Below, piece after piece: positions 22,844 through 33,630 of a stretch of DNA of 64,000 nt. Source of the DNA: Raphanus sativus (Eukaryota > Streptophyta > Magnoliopsida > Brassicales > Brassicaceae); assembly GCF_000801105.2 (NCBI RefSeq), contig NC_079518.1, forward strand, positions 26,330,800-26,394,799, in the 5' to 3' direction. Both the position numbers and the translations under genes were made by a program. Positions within the stretch are counted from its first letter, which is position 1. Each line of letters opens with the position of its first letter. A model generated the notes under the pieces. It made no database searches, was not told where the DNA came from, and saw only the letters and a program-made list of their open reading frames with translations.

Positions 22844-25237
22844 ATGATTTTTAAGTTACATGCAGTGTATGGAGAATGGTTGTTGAGAGATTTCCGTTGG
22901 GATTTTGTGGTTGATGATCTCAAAGGAGCAAGATTGTTTTTATTGAATGAAGATTCAACACATGCTGAACTTGTTGCAATGGCTCAAGAAGATTATAACC
23001 TGGACATGAGATCAGTGACTGTGGAGATTAGCTACTCATTACCAGCAGAAATGATGATGACTCCAGGCAGTCCTCCCATTCATGTTACAAGTGATAGACA
23101 AGTTCGAAACTTGCTCGAGATACTCAAAACGCATAGAGTATGTCTTTGTGTATCAAGCCGCAGCAAGGTGGAAACGGTTTCAGAGAAAAGAGAAGAAGCT
23201 GGTGAATGGGAAGAAGATGTTGGTGATAATGATGAAGCTGGTGAATGGGAAGAAGATGTTGGTGATAATGATGAGGCTGATGAATGTTTTGAAGATGGTG
23301 ATAATGAGTCTGTTGAAGATGAAAATCAAGATGGGGAGGAGGAAAATGGGGAGGAGGAATAGGAGGATGCTGATAACACTATTGTTGGTGAAACGGATCA
23401 GAATGGTGGGGATTACAGTCTTTATGGAAAGGTTTTAGATGAGGACGAGGAAGATGATGATATATTTGTTTTGAAGAAATTGAAAAGACATATGCTAAGA
23501 CAAATGCTATTGAAGGAGGAAAATCGGATTGTACCAGCATCTATGTCAACCAGAGTTTTGTTAGCAAGGATGCACTGCTTTCAGAGCTGCGGTTGACAGC
23601 AGTGAGGGGTAGGTTTTCTTTCAGAATATACAAATCAACAAAAACTCTCCTTGTGGCAATATGTCGGGTTAGCGGTTGTGGATGGAAGCTCAGAGCGAAT
23701 GTGAAACATGGGCCAAACACGTTTTGGGTAACAAAGTATGTGGAAAAACATTTATGCTCAATTGGAGACCGAATCGCTCAGCGGAGACACTGTACTCCAA
23801 AGTATGTTGGTAGTATTTTCATTGATCGTGTTGGGATCATTGATGGGATAACTCCACAGCATATCACTGATGCAATGAAGAACATGTTTGGCATGACGCT
23901 TGATTACACCACTTCATACAGAGCACTGTTATATGCACAGAAATTGGTGAGAGGATCAGCAGAAGAAGGGTATTCGCGTCTGCCTTCATATCTCGAGCAA
24001 ATCTCCATTGCAAATCCTGATTCTATCACGGCTATAGAACTTGATTCTAAGAAAAGATTTAAGTATCTATTTCTCTCTTTTGGAGCTTCTATCTAAGGTT
24101 TTAAGTATCAGAGAAGGGTCATTGTGGTGGATGGAACTCACCTAAGTGGAAAGTATGGAGGTGTTATGTTAGTTGCAGCCGCACAAGATGGCAATTTTCA
24201 GATATTCCCATTGGCTTTTGGGATTGTGGATGCTGAAGATGAACCTTCTTGGGAATGGTTTTCACAAAATTGGCTAGTTGTATATCTCATGACAAGCCTC
24301 TGGTGATAGTCTCTGACCGGCACGCGGCCATTAAAAGTGCGTGTGAGAAGGTATTTCCTTGGGCAACCCGAGGAATATGTTATTATCACCTTCAAGATAA
24401 CATTGTCAAAAAGTTTAAAGGGAAACATCTCATGTACTTGGTGAAAGGGGCTGCTTATGCGCACACGGTTTACGATTTTAACCGGTACATGGCTGAGATA
24501 CGAAGTGCAAACCCGGAACTTGCAACGTATTTGGAGAAGGCCGACGCCAAGCTATGGTCAAGGGTTTATTGTAAGGGGAACAGGTTCAACATAAAAACAA
24601 GCAACATCGCTGAATCTATTAATTCCGCACTGAAGCGAGTAAGAGGATTTCCGATTCCGTTCCTGATGGAGTTCATAAGGCAGAAGTTAGGAAAATGGTA
24701 TTGGAAAAGGAGACAAGATGCTTTGAGTCTCCCAACTGTACATAGCCGGGGTGTTGAATACTTGCTTGCTGTTCGATCAGAGATAGCGGATACGATGACG
24801 GTCGAACCAATTGATGGATGGCGTTTCTTTGTCAAAGGTGGCAATATGGACTGTGTGGTTGATTTGGAACATGTAAAGTGTGATTGTGGTGTCTATGGAG
24901 TGGAAAAATACCTTGCTCTCATGCTATAGCAGCTGGAACACATGCTGGTGTGCATATCGACACACTTGTATGTCCACTTTACTCAAAGAATCATCTGTAT
25001 GCAGGATACTCAGAGAATATATATCCTATCGTGTCACAACATATTGAGGAACGAGAATGCTTTCCTCCAAACGTAAAGCGTGGTCCGGGGAGACAGAAGA
25101 AATCAAGATGGCAATCTTGGTTGGAGCTATCTAGGATGAGAGGACACAAACCCAGGAAGAAACACAGGGCACGGAGATGCTCAAACTGCAAGGAAACTGG
25201 CCATACGAAACCACAATGTACACAACCAGTTGACTAG
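22844..25237 (+). pseudogene. mudrA-type MULE transposase, broken
   Basis: Transposase of a Mutator-like element. The probable start is ATG 22844 (MIFKLHAVYGEW), just after a tttgcag acceptor. Recognisable in order: PB1-like N-terminal domain; acidic linker with a tandem GEWEEDVGDNDEA duplication; MuDR DNA-binding domain (CRVSGCGWKLRA at about 23665-23700); catalytic MULE domain (VVDGTHLSG, then VIVSDRHAAI, then NIAESINSALKR, supplying D, D and E); SWIM finger (CDCG...CSHA); zinc knuckle C-x2-C-x4-H-x4-C near 25175-25215. Breaks: in-frame TAG at 23360, a frame change between about 23470 and 23590, TAA at 24094, a frameshift at about 24265-24285 just after the first catalytic Asp region, and a frameshift at about 24900 inside the SWIM finger. 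It cannot make an active transposase as written. The homologous gene at 33631-35856 is intact. Confidence 0.9.
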
Positions 25238-25243
25238 TTGTCC

Positions 25244-25703
25244 AGACGACCTAAATTTAAGTCGTCCAGTCTTGATTACCCGTCCAGACGACTAATTTCT
25301 AAGTCGTCCAGTGTTTCGTCTACCTTCTACGAAGTCGTCCAGTGTATTAGACTACCTTCTACTATCCCTTCAAGTGTATTTTTTTTAGACGACCTTTTAC
25401 TAAGTCGTCCAGTGTATTTAAGTCGTCCAGTGTTTATACTACCTTCTACTATCCCTTCAAGTGTATTTTTTTAGACGACCTTTTACTAAGTCGTCCAGTG
25501 TATTTAAGTCGTCCAGTGTTTAGACTACCTTCTACTATCCCTTCAAGTGTATTTTTTTTCAGACGACCTTTTACGAAGTCGTCCAGTGTATTTTATTTTA
25601 GACTACCTTATTTGTAAGTCGTCCAAACCCTCCAGACGACTTATTTGTAAGTCGTCCAGCTGGAAAACCTTCCAGACGATTTATTTGTAAGTCGTCCAGC
25701 TGG
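25244..25703. repeat. Palindromic AAGTCGTC array, cluster 2
   Basis: The same dyad unit fills the interval between the mudrA stop and the converging KAONASHI gene. It includes a higher-order tandem unit containing ctaccttctactatcccttcaa. Right of it (25710-25920) are tandem tacaagttagaaaatctat and caaatagatttgtgtata repeats. Confidence 0.9.
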
Positions 25704-26644
25704 AAAACCTTACACAAGTTAGAAAATCTATACAAGTTAGAAAATCTATACAAGTTAGAAAATCAAATAAATCATACATGCCCACAAACATACAAATAGA
25801 TTTGTGTATACAAATAGTTCAAATATACAAATAGATTTGTGTATACAAATAGTTCAAATATACAAATAGATTTGTGTATCTATACAAGTTAAAAAATCTA
25901 TACAAGTTAGATTTGTGTATCTAATCATACATGCCCACAAACATACCACCATCCTCATTATCTTTCAAATGCTGATCAACAAGCTCCGTCCATATAACCA
26001 AAGCCATATTATCCCTCATAGTCTTCGCATTGGACCTAGCAAAGTCTTTAGAGCTAAAGGGGACCCCAAGAGCATGACATTCAATGTACTTTGCAGCGTA
26101 CACACCACAATCACCATTGTTGGCCGTGGGTACATCTTTCAGCAGTCTCTCATATGTGTATCGCTCCAACCCATGCATCTAGTCTCCGCACTCCACAATC
26201 AGATAAGGGACCATCTCGAGAAAAGGCTCCATTATCTCATCCCATCTTTCTGGTATGGTAGTTGAAGGTATGCTGTCCCAGACGACTATGTGCCTCTTAG
26301 GGATCGATATCCAAATAGCCACCCAATGTTTGTTGTCCAAGTTCAGTGGCGCATAGATATCATCAATGTCCTCCCCCCACTTCTTGTTTGATTGGCAAAA
26401 TGAAGGCATTGATCCGTCATACAAACTCGCCGCCCCACTAGGTAGCATTTTTCCTAAACCATTGTGATCAGACGACGATGCTTTGAAGAACAGATACTGT
26501 TCTCTCCAAGACTGGGTAAAGTTGTGATCCAGGAAGCACATTCGCTCGCTCCGGAAACATTGTGGGTTCTCCTTATACCTCTGCCTCAGCACATTCATCC
26601 AAGCACCTATATGCTGCATATAAAATAATACAAGTTAGAACCTT

Positions 26645-26800
26645 CCAGACGACTTATTTGTAAGTCGTCTGAAGGTTTTCCAGCTGGACGACTTACAAAT
26701 AAGTCGTCTGGAAGGTTTTCCCTTCCAGACGACTTATATATTTACAAATCTATACAAAGACAAGTTACCAGACGACTTAAAGATAAGCAGAAGACTTACT
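26645..26800. repeat. Palindromic AAGTCGTC array, cluster 3
   Basis: Dyad units fill the intron upstream (minus strand) of the ULP1 exon. Confidence 0.85.
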
Positions 26801-27379
26801 ACGTCTTCCAGCCATGCTTTGGGTGTCCGGAGTTTTTGATACCACCAAGTTGGTGATGTACGTGGTTTGTCCTCTTCCTTAGTGAAATAATCACTGCAAA
26901 CAAAAAAAGCAATCAGTTTTGGTAGACTAAATCAAGCTATTATGGGTAAAGCAATCACTTACGGATCAGTTTTCAACCAATCAGCGAGCTCCTTCATCTT
27001 AGGTCTGTTTAGTGTGGGAAATGGATTATACTTTCCCACTCTAAGGAGTTTCCTTCTCTCTGCCGTATAAGGAGATATCTGCGTGGGAGCAGGTTTCTTC
27101 GTTCGTTCACTCCTTGCACGCACAGAAGCAGTGGGAGCTGTTTTGTCCAATACAACCAGGCTCGGTTCTGAAACTGGAACGCTTGGATCGGTGGAAGCGA
27201 AGCTCGGTTGTTGATCGTTGGAAGCGAAGCTCGGTTGGTCAGTGGAAGTGAGAGGAACAATCTCTTTGGAGGTGACACCATCTGCTTTATCCTCCGGCAA
27301 GATCTTATATACCGAGATCGCCTCATCTGCTGTATCCTCCGGCAACAATCTCTGCAATAAAAGTTGCAAGTTAAACCCT

Positions 27380-27520
27380 GGACGACTTAAATAAAAGTTG
27401 TCTGGACGACTAGTTGACCCTGGACGACTTAAATAAAAGTTGTCTGGACGACTAGTTGACCCTGGACGACTTAAAAAAAGTTGTCTGGACAACTAGAAGA
27501 CCCTGGACGACTTAAATTCT
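27380..27520. repeat. Array cluster 4, near-identical tandem units
   Basis: Three near-identical tandem units containing ctggacgacttaaataaaag lie between two exon-like segments of the KAONASHI pseudogene. Confidence 0.85.
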
Positions 27521-28442
27521 TGTTGGAGAGGGATTTGATACTAACCTCTTTGGGCAGAGGAGAAGGCTGTTTCTTTTGAGGAGAATGCTTTGCCTTTTGA
27601 GGAGTAGGCTGTTTCGTTTGAGGAGCAGGCTGTTTCGTTGAGCAGGCTGTTTAGTTTGAGGAGCAGGCTGTTTAGTTTTGAGGAGCAGGCTGTTTCGTTT
27701 GAGGAGTAGGCTTTGCCTTTGAGGAGTAGGCTTTGCTTTTAGGAGCAGGCTGTCTGGTGGGAGGAGTAGGATGATTGGTTGAAGTGTAGGCTGATCCTTT
27801 TGAGGAGTAGTCTGTTTTACTAAACCCCGGTTTCTGGGGCTTGTGGGGTAGGCTGTTGTTACTAACCCCGGTTTCTGGGGCTTGAGGGTAGCCTGATTGG
27901 TGACACCAACCTTCTTCTCCACAGCTTCCAATCTATCGGAGATCTTCCTAATCTCCCTGATGCACTTCTTAAACCCATCTTTCATCATGTCACCTAGCCA
28001 CTTCTAAGTCCTTGAACATATTTTCTAACTCCTCTCTGGTCACCCAACTAGCCTCTTCTCTAGCCTCTTCTGTAGCCTCTTCTCTAGCCTCTGTAGGAGC
28101 CTCTGCTCTCTAGCCTCTTTAGGAGCCTCTTTAGGAGCCTCTTTACGAGCTTTCTTCCGAGGTCCTGATTGTCTTCCTCCACCTCCTCCACAACCATCTC
28201 TTTGGCTCTTTTCGATGGAGTCACAAGCTTAGGTTTGTAACAGGACTTCCCAGCAATCCCATGGTCCACGTTCCACGGTCTCCGATCATACATGACTTTA
28301 ATGATGTTCCTCCGCGGCACGTCCTCAACCTCAGAAGTCCCATTTTGGCCACATTTCACTAATGTCCTCTCAACAAAGTTGATCAACGCGGGTCTGCAGT
28401 AAATAGAAGAAGATCGAGTTAGATATTGAAACAAAATACTAA

Positions 28443-28865
28443 AAGACGACTTAATTATAAGTCGTCAACTAAGTCGTCCAGCTGGACGACCTTCCAGACG
28501 ACTTATTATAAGTCGTCTACTAAGTCGTCCAGCTGGACGACCTCCAGACGACTTATAATAAGTCGTCTACTAAGTCGTCCAGCTGGAAGACCTTCCAGAC
28601 GACTTAAATAAGTCGTCTACTAAGTCGTCCAGCTGGAAGACCTCCCAGACGAACTTATAATAAAGTCGTCTACTAAGTCGTCCAGCTGGAAGACCTTCCA
28701 GACGACTTATAAAAGTCGTCTACTAAGTCGTCCAGCTGGAAGACCTTCCAGACGACTTATAATAAGTCGTCTACTAAGTCGTCCAGCTGGAAGAACCTCT
28801 AGACGACTTATAATAAGTCGTCTACAAGTCCGTCCAGCTGGAAGACTTTCCAGACAACTTAATTA
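28443..28865. repeat. Palindromic AAGTCGTC array, cluster 5
   Basis: About eight tandem higher-order units of roughly 50 bp: a dyad, then ctactaagtcgtccagctgg and aagacctt. It fills another KAONASHI intron. It is the most regular of the clusters, suggesting recent unequal exchange. Confidence 0.9.
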
Positions 28866-29811
28866 AGTGAAGATTGGAAAGGTAACCTGACTCAAGATAG
28901 CAGCTTTCATTGAATCTGCGCGGCCTCTGCTGCCCTCGTAAGCCAGAATCGGTGGAGACGGACTGTTTGCTCTGGGTAGACCAATACTAGCACCCAATCC
29001 CGGAATAGCTGTGTACGCCCAGACCTGAAGAACTTGTATAAACCCATCCACGTGTAACAGCCAGTAATATCTTTGTTCCACAAAGAGTCCATCAGCACCT
29101 TAAACGCGACTCTCCCCCATGGATAATTCTCAAACCGTTCTAAATCCATCACTAGCCTTGCCAGAGTAGCTCGTGTAGCGCTTGAGACTTTCTGCCTTCA
29201 ATGAATCCAGTGAAGAGGAAAGGTACGCGAGTCGCTTGCGATCTTCCCTGGACCAATCCCCGCATCTCTTCAGTGCTGCTATTTATCTGATCAGTAGTTG
29301 GCCCAGCTTCCGATGAACTCCCATCATCCCCCAGAAAGAAACCATCTGTGGGGTAACTTCACATTCTGGTGTCTCAAGGTCCTCGATGTACTCGCAGTTT
29401 AGACCAGTGATGTTTCAAAACTCTAACAGTGAAAAACCTCGCAGGTTCTGGACCAAACGAGACACCACATCTCGTACTTCTTCTTAATGTCCAGCTTTAA
29501 ACCGCGAGCAAGTAGTGAACCAGCCTTGAAGCCCAACCAAATCCCTGCTCCTTGAACTGATGAAAAACTCCCAATCTCGACTCCTTGAGCTCTTCAAATC
29601 AGCATCAGTGAGAGCTTCCCTAAGAGCAGTATTAACTTCGTGTTATCCGTATGATACGAAATGCTATTGTGGGGTTCTGGCTCTTCCCTAATGTGTATAA
29701 CCTACGGGGGAGTTCTGGAATATCCATCCCTTTTTGTCTGCAAAATAATCAAAGACAACAATAGAAGTCAGAACACAAGCTAAATCAATCACGCCTAATT
29801 GTTACTCCAGA

Positions 29812-29960
29812 CGACTAGTAGACGACTTAAATATAAGTCGTCTAGAAAGTCGTCCAACTGGACGACTTAGTTGACGACTTATATTAAGACGTCTGGAAAG
29901 TCTTCCAAATGGACGTACTAAGTCGTCCAGGTTGAAGACTTTCCAGACGACTTACTTACA
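29812..29960. repeat. Palindromic AAGTCGTC array, cluster 6
   Basis: Dyad units just upstream of the KAONASHI start. Confidence 0.85.
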
Positions 29961-30119
29961 AGTCTTCCAGTAGAAAAATTTCAAGCGGGACCTGAATTAG
30001 TCGCAGAAGGGAGTTCGAGTACTCGTCATTGTGGTTATAGATCTGAAAAAAATAAACGTGAAACGGTGAGAATAGGATAAATTGAAAGAGACAACGTTTT
30101 ATGTTCATCTTTTCCCACG

Positions 30120-30370
30120 AGTTTGGATGACTAACCGGCGTTAGGGTTTACAGAGAAACGGCGCTACGGTTTACAGAGAAGAAGCGGCGGCGCTAGGGTT
30201 TAGAAGAAGCGGCGGCGCTAGGGTTTAGAAGAAGCGGCGGTGCTAGCTAGTGTTTAGAGGAAGCAGCGGTGAGAACGTTGGGAGAGCACGGTGGCGAGGG
30301 CGACGGTTTGCTCGGAAATAGTGGAAGCGGGGGCGCTAGGGTTTAGAGGAATCGCGGCGCTAGGGTTAGA
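30120..30370 (-). repeat. GC-rich tandem repeats in KAONASHI leader
   Basis: Five or six copies of a gcggcgctagggtttagaag-type unit lie in the presumed promoter/leader region. This is unusually GC-rich for the window. No gene was read here. Confidence 0.7.
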
Positions 30371-30602
30371 AGAAGCTGCGGCGACAACGGTGAGAATGAA
30401 GTGAGATAGATAGCCGACGTTGAGAAACGATGGTTGTTCGGAAATAGTGGGAATCGAATCGCCTTTGATATCGCCGGTGAGAAGAGAACTGTTAGGGTTC
30501 TGTTCACGGAATGAAAAAAAAAAAAAAAAATCACCTTATATATTGGGTTAATAATCCGGTTAGCTTTAAAAGTACATTGGTAAACTTTAAGGTTTGGTCC
30601 GG

Positions 30603-31138
30603 TTTAGACGACTTATTCGGGCTGATAATGTACATCAAGACGACCTAATATTAGTCGTCTGGGAACAAGAAGACTAAATATTAAGTCGTCCAATACCCTA
30701 AAATGAACCCCTAAACTAAAATGACTAAATTAACTTACTAAACACGTTATAAAAATCAAATTATACTTCAATAGTGTTTACTATACACAGAAATGAACAC
30801 GCCTAGGTAATTTTAAAAATTTTCAAAAACGGTTTTAATGTTTCCAAAATCTAAACCCTAAGAACACATACAATACTACTACAACATATGTGATGAAAAC
30901 ATAACTAAAAGAAAATATCATGACTCACTACTTTCACTCATCTGGGCTGAAAACAATTGAAATTTGTTATATATTAATTATATCTCTTAAGACATATGTT
31001 AATTACATAATTCCAATTTTCACTTATCAAAATATTTTTACAAAATTTTTAAATTATGTTTAAGAATAACTGTCCAGACGACTTAACTTAAGTCGTCTGG
31101 ACGACTTATTTTCAAGTCGTCTGTTTACAGACGACTTG
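30603..31138. repeat. AAGTCGTC units in right subterminal region
   Basis: Scattered dyad units occur at 30603-30690 and 31073-31138, mirroring the left subterminal array. The sequence between is AT-rich non-coding. Confidence 0.8.
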
Positions 31139-31301
31139 CAAGGGGTAGAAACGTAAAAAAAAATCTGTTTTTTTGTTTGTTCACAAGGAGAATAGTTGTA
31201 ATTTCAATAGCCCTTTAGGTTACTTTTGCCTTTGACCCAAGTTGGGGTACTCTTTTGGGTTTGACTCCAAGTTTTGAGTCACAATTGGTAATTCTCCCTA
31301 A

Positions 31302-31401
31302 NNNNNNNNNNNNNNNNNNNNNNNNNNNNNNNNNNNNNNNNNNNNNNNNNNNNNNNNNNNNNNNNNNNNNNNNNNNNNNNNNNNNNNNNNNNNNNNNNNN
31401 N
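31302..31401. other. Assembly gap (100 N)
   Basis: Exactly 100 undetermined bases, the conventional size for a gap of unknown length. It separates the end of KI-MULE 1 from the jacalin exon, so true distance, target duplication and the missing 5' part of the nitrile-specifier gene cannot be judged. Confidence 1.
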
Positions 31402-31983
31402 TAATGTCAACAAAGTGGAAGCTGTAGGAGGAAAGGGTGAAGCAACATTCGATGATGGTGCTTTTGGTCACGTAAGAAAAGTTTTTGTTGGTCAAGGAAA
31501 TTCTCGTATATCATATATCAAATTCGAATACGAAAAAGACGGTAGAAGAGAATAACACGCGAGCACGGACAAAGGACATCTCGAGGAACCGAAGTATTCG
31601 AGGTTGGTCAAGATGTCATCACATCTGTGAAAGCTTACTACGAAAAACTCGATGGCTCGAAGACGGAAACTATAACGCATCTTGCATTCAAGACTCTGAA
31701 GGGCATAAACTCTCAGCCGTTTGGAAAGACACCTGTCATCGTAAATGAGCATACAAAAGTGTCTTGCTTGAAGGCGGCAAAATCACCGGTTTTCATGGTA
31801 GTTCAAGCGACGTTCTTCATTCTATCGGAGCTTATATATCAGCTCTTCCTCGGTCGATGTTGCGTGGCAAGTGGATCCAGGTACGCACGTAGTATGGCTT
31901 GGTCGGGAGAATTAGATTTTCGAACAATCGGTCGGAAGATTGCATAATTCATTGTTTCCATACAGCTTTGAATTAAAAAAAAA

Positions 31984-32821
31984 CTAGATTAGGACCCGCC
32001 CTAAAGGGCGGAAATTGATTTGTCAAATTTAAATTAATAATATATGGTATATATAATATGTGTATATAATATTATATATATTTTGTGTAACATTATATAT
32101 ATATACATATTAGACATATATATAATATTTTATTAAATATATATATAATTTAATAGTGTTATAATTGTGTTGTACTTGTTATTAGTTTGTATTTAATCTT
32201 CTTTCATTTTTAGTATAATAATTTGCATTGTCACACCTTTTACCTTTTAACTTATACACATAGTTATGCTTTTTTCAAAAAAAAACTTATACATATAGTC
32301 TCGTAAAATGTATATATAAAAAAAACATATTTAAAAAATCTACTGACCATATGCCACCATTATTTGGTTGTTTGAACAAAAAAAAATCATGTTCTTGCAT
32401 AACTGTGTATGTTGTGATATGATGTAGGTGAAGAGTGAATATATGGAAGTAAAGTTAGTGATACGAACATGAGCCTATGTTGGTCTATGCCACAATTATT
32501 TGGTTTTTGGAAGATCAATGAGCATAAGCATACACGGTCTTTGTATGCTTACGTTGTAAATGAGTCGAATATTTTTTCTCTTATTTCTGGAATGATATGG
32601 AACTCGTTGATTTAAGAGTGGTTCAGTTTTATATGATCTAATTATATTAAGAAATTAACCAAAAATATTATAAAAGTGTTACTGGTTAGGTTTAACTAAT
32701 CTATGTTGGTTAAGATTTGGTTTAATTTAAGTTGGTAGGTTGCATTGTATAGGAGGCATGATATATTTTAGCAACAACTATGAAAGAGTCCAAAATTTAA
32801 ATGAGAACTTCAAATAATAGA
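31984..32821 (-). mobile_element. Small Helitron in the NSP intron
   Basis: On the minus strand the hairpin ccgccc-ttta-gggcgg (31996-32011) precedes CTAG (31984-31987) followed by T. A candidate 5' end TCTATTATTTGAAGTTCTCA starts at 32821 and is preceded by A, the expected A^T insertion context. The body is non-coding and AT-rich. The 3' end is firm; the 5' end is tentative. Confidence 0.5.
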
Positions 32822-32888
32822 TAATCCCTAAATTAATAGATTAGATACTCTAGATTTAAATGACTGATGTTTAAATTTGCACACATAA

Positions 32889-32897
32889 TAAAAATTA
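32889..32897 (+). repeat. 9-bp target duplication of KI-MULE 2, left
   Basis: taaaaatta, identical to 40474-40482. Nine bases is the standard Mutator duplication length. Confidence 0.85.
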
Positions 32898-33630
32898 GGG
32901 AAAATTGGTAATATGGAACAACTAAACTATAGTATTGTCCCCTTAGAACAAAATCAATTTTTGTCACTTTTGGACATTCACTACCCTTTTTGTATATAAA
33001 AATTCATATCAATGTTTTTACAATGCAAAAAAATTAAGAAAAATAGTAAACATAATGTAGACAAGGGTGTGCATATAAAAAAAATATTTTTATATTTTAA
33101 AATATTTTGAATCTGAAATTCAAAAATGGGTTAAAAGTGGTTGAACATCAAATCTACCATCTACGGAGATGTAGAATATATACTCAACAAGAGATACAGT
33201 CGTCTACCAACCGTAGGAAGGGTAATACACGAAATACATTGGCAACTACCCAAGCAGAATACCAAATCTTCATTCATATCATACTCTACACTTCTGGTAG
33301 CATTGAAGTCCTACGCTAATTGATTTATCAACAACGGTAGAAAATACATTATAAAATTTGTCTTCTTATCTACTTTCGTGGTATACCATATTCTACTTAC
33401 CGTTCTAGTTCCTACGTAGGTAGTATGTAAGTTCTACATTCTGAGAAAGCAAGATCCGAAAATCTAGCCTAAAACGGTTAGTAAATATTGTGCAAATCGT
33501 TTAAATCTTTTTTCTTTCCTTTTTTAATTTCTTTTCCTAAAATCTAGTCTTCTTCCACACACGATTTCTGAAAAAAATCGTAGGAGTTTTCTTCATTTCC
33601 TAGTTCTTCAAACCTTTGTCACTCTAAAAT

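Larger units (their letters stand above)
25921..29727 (-). pseudogene. KAONASHI-type DUF1985/ULP1 gene, broken
   Basis: Host-derived ubiquitin-like protease gene carried by KI-MULEs, on the minus strand. From the probable ATG at 29727, a DUF1985-like N-terminal region (…KKKYEMWCLVW; then LERFENYPWGRVAF at about 29110-29150) is broken by many frameshifts. Then comes a lysine-rich region (28084-28434), a coil with repeats rich in KQPAPQ/LLLK (27512-27988), and a C-terminal C48 (Ulp1) protease domain. The protease triad is visible: His in NLDNKHWVAIW, Asp in HIVVWDSI, Cys in NNGDCGVY. A single in-frame stop at 26179-26181 separates the His/Asp part from the Cys part. Introns contain the AAGTCGTC arrays. 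SUMO-protease activity is known for the family; nothing functional can be claimed here. Confidence 0.8.
21410..31301 (+). mobile_element. KI-MULE 1: decayed Mutator-like element, ~9.9 kb
   Basis: The ends share inverted similarity. The left end reads GGGGCTTATTGCAAAAGTGA, then CTCAAAACTTG. The right end, read on the minus strand from about 31299, reads AGGGAGAATTACCAATTGTG, then ACTCAAAACTTG. The element carries a mudrA pseudogene on the plus strand and a ULP1-type (KAONASHI) pseudogene on the minus strand, converging. This is the gene layout of KI-MULEs, which were described in Arabidopsis and other plants as Mutator-like elements carrying a ULP1-derived gene. The right end abuts a 100-N gap, so no target duplication can be tested. 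Both genes have several stops or frameshifts. Confidence 0.8.

Noticed and set aside
33107..33323. Two overlapping open frames of 60-70 codons before the intact transposase
   Set aside because: They lie in the subterminal region of KI-MULE 2, overlap in different frames and have no homology.
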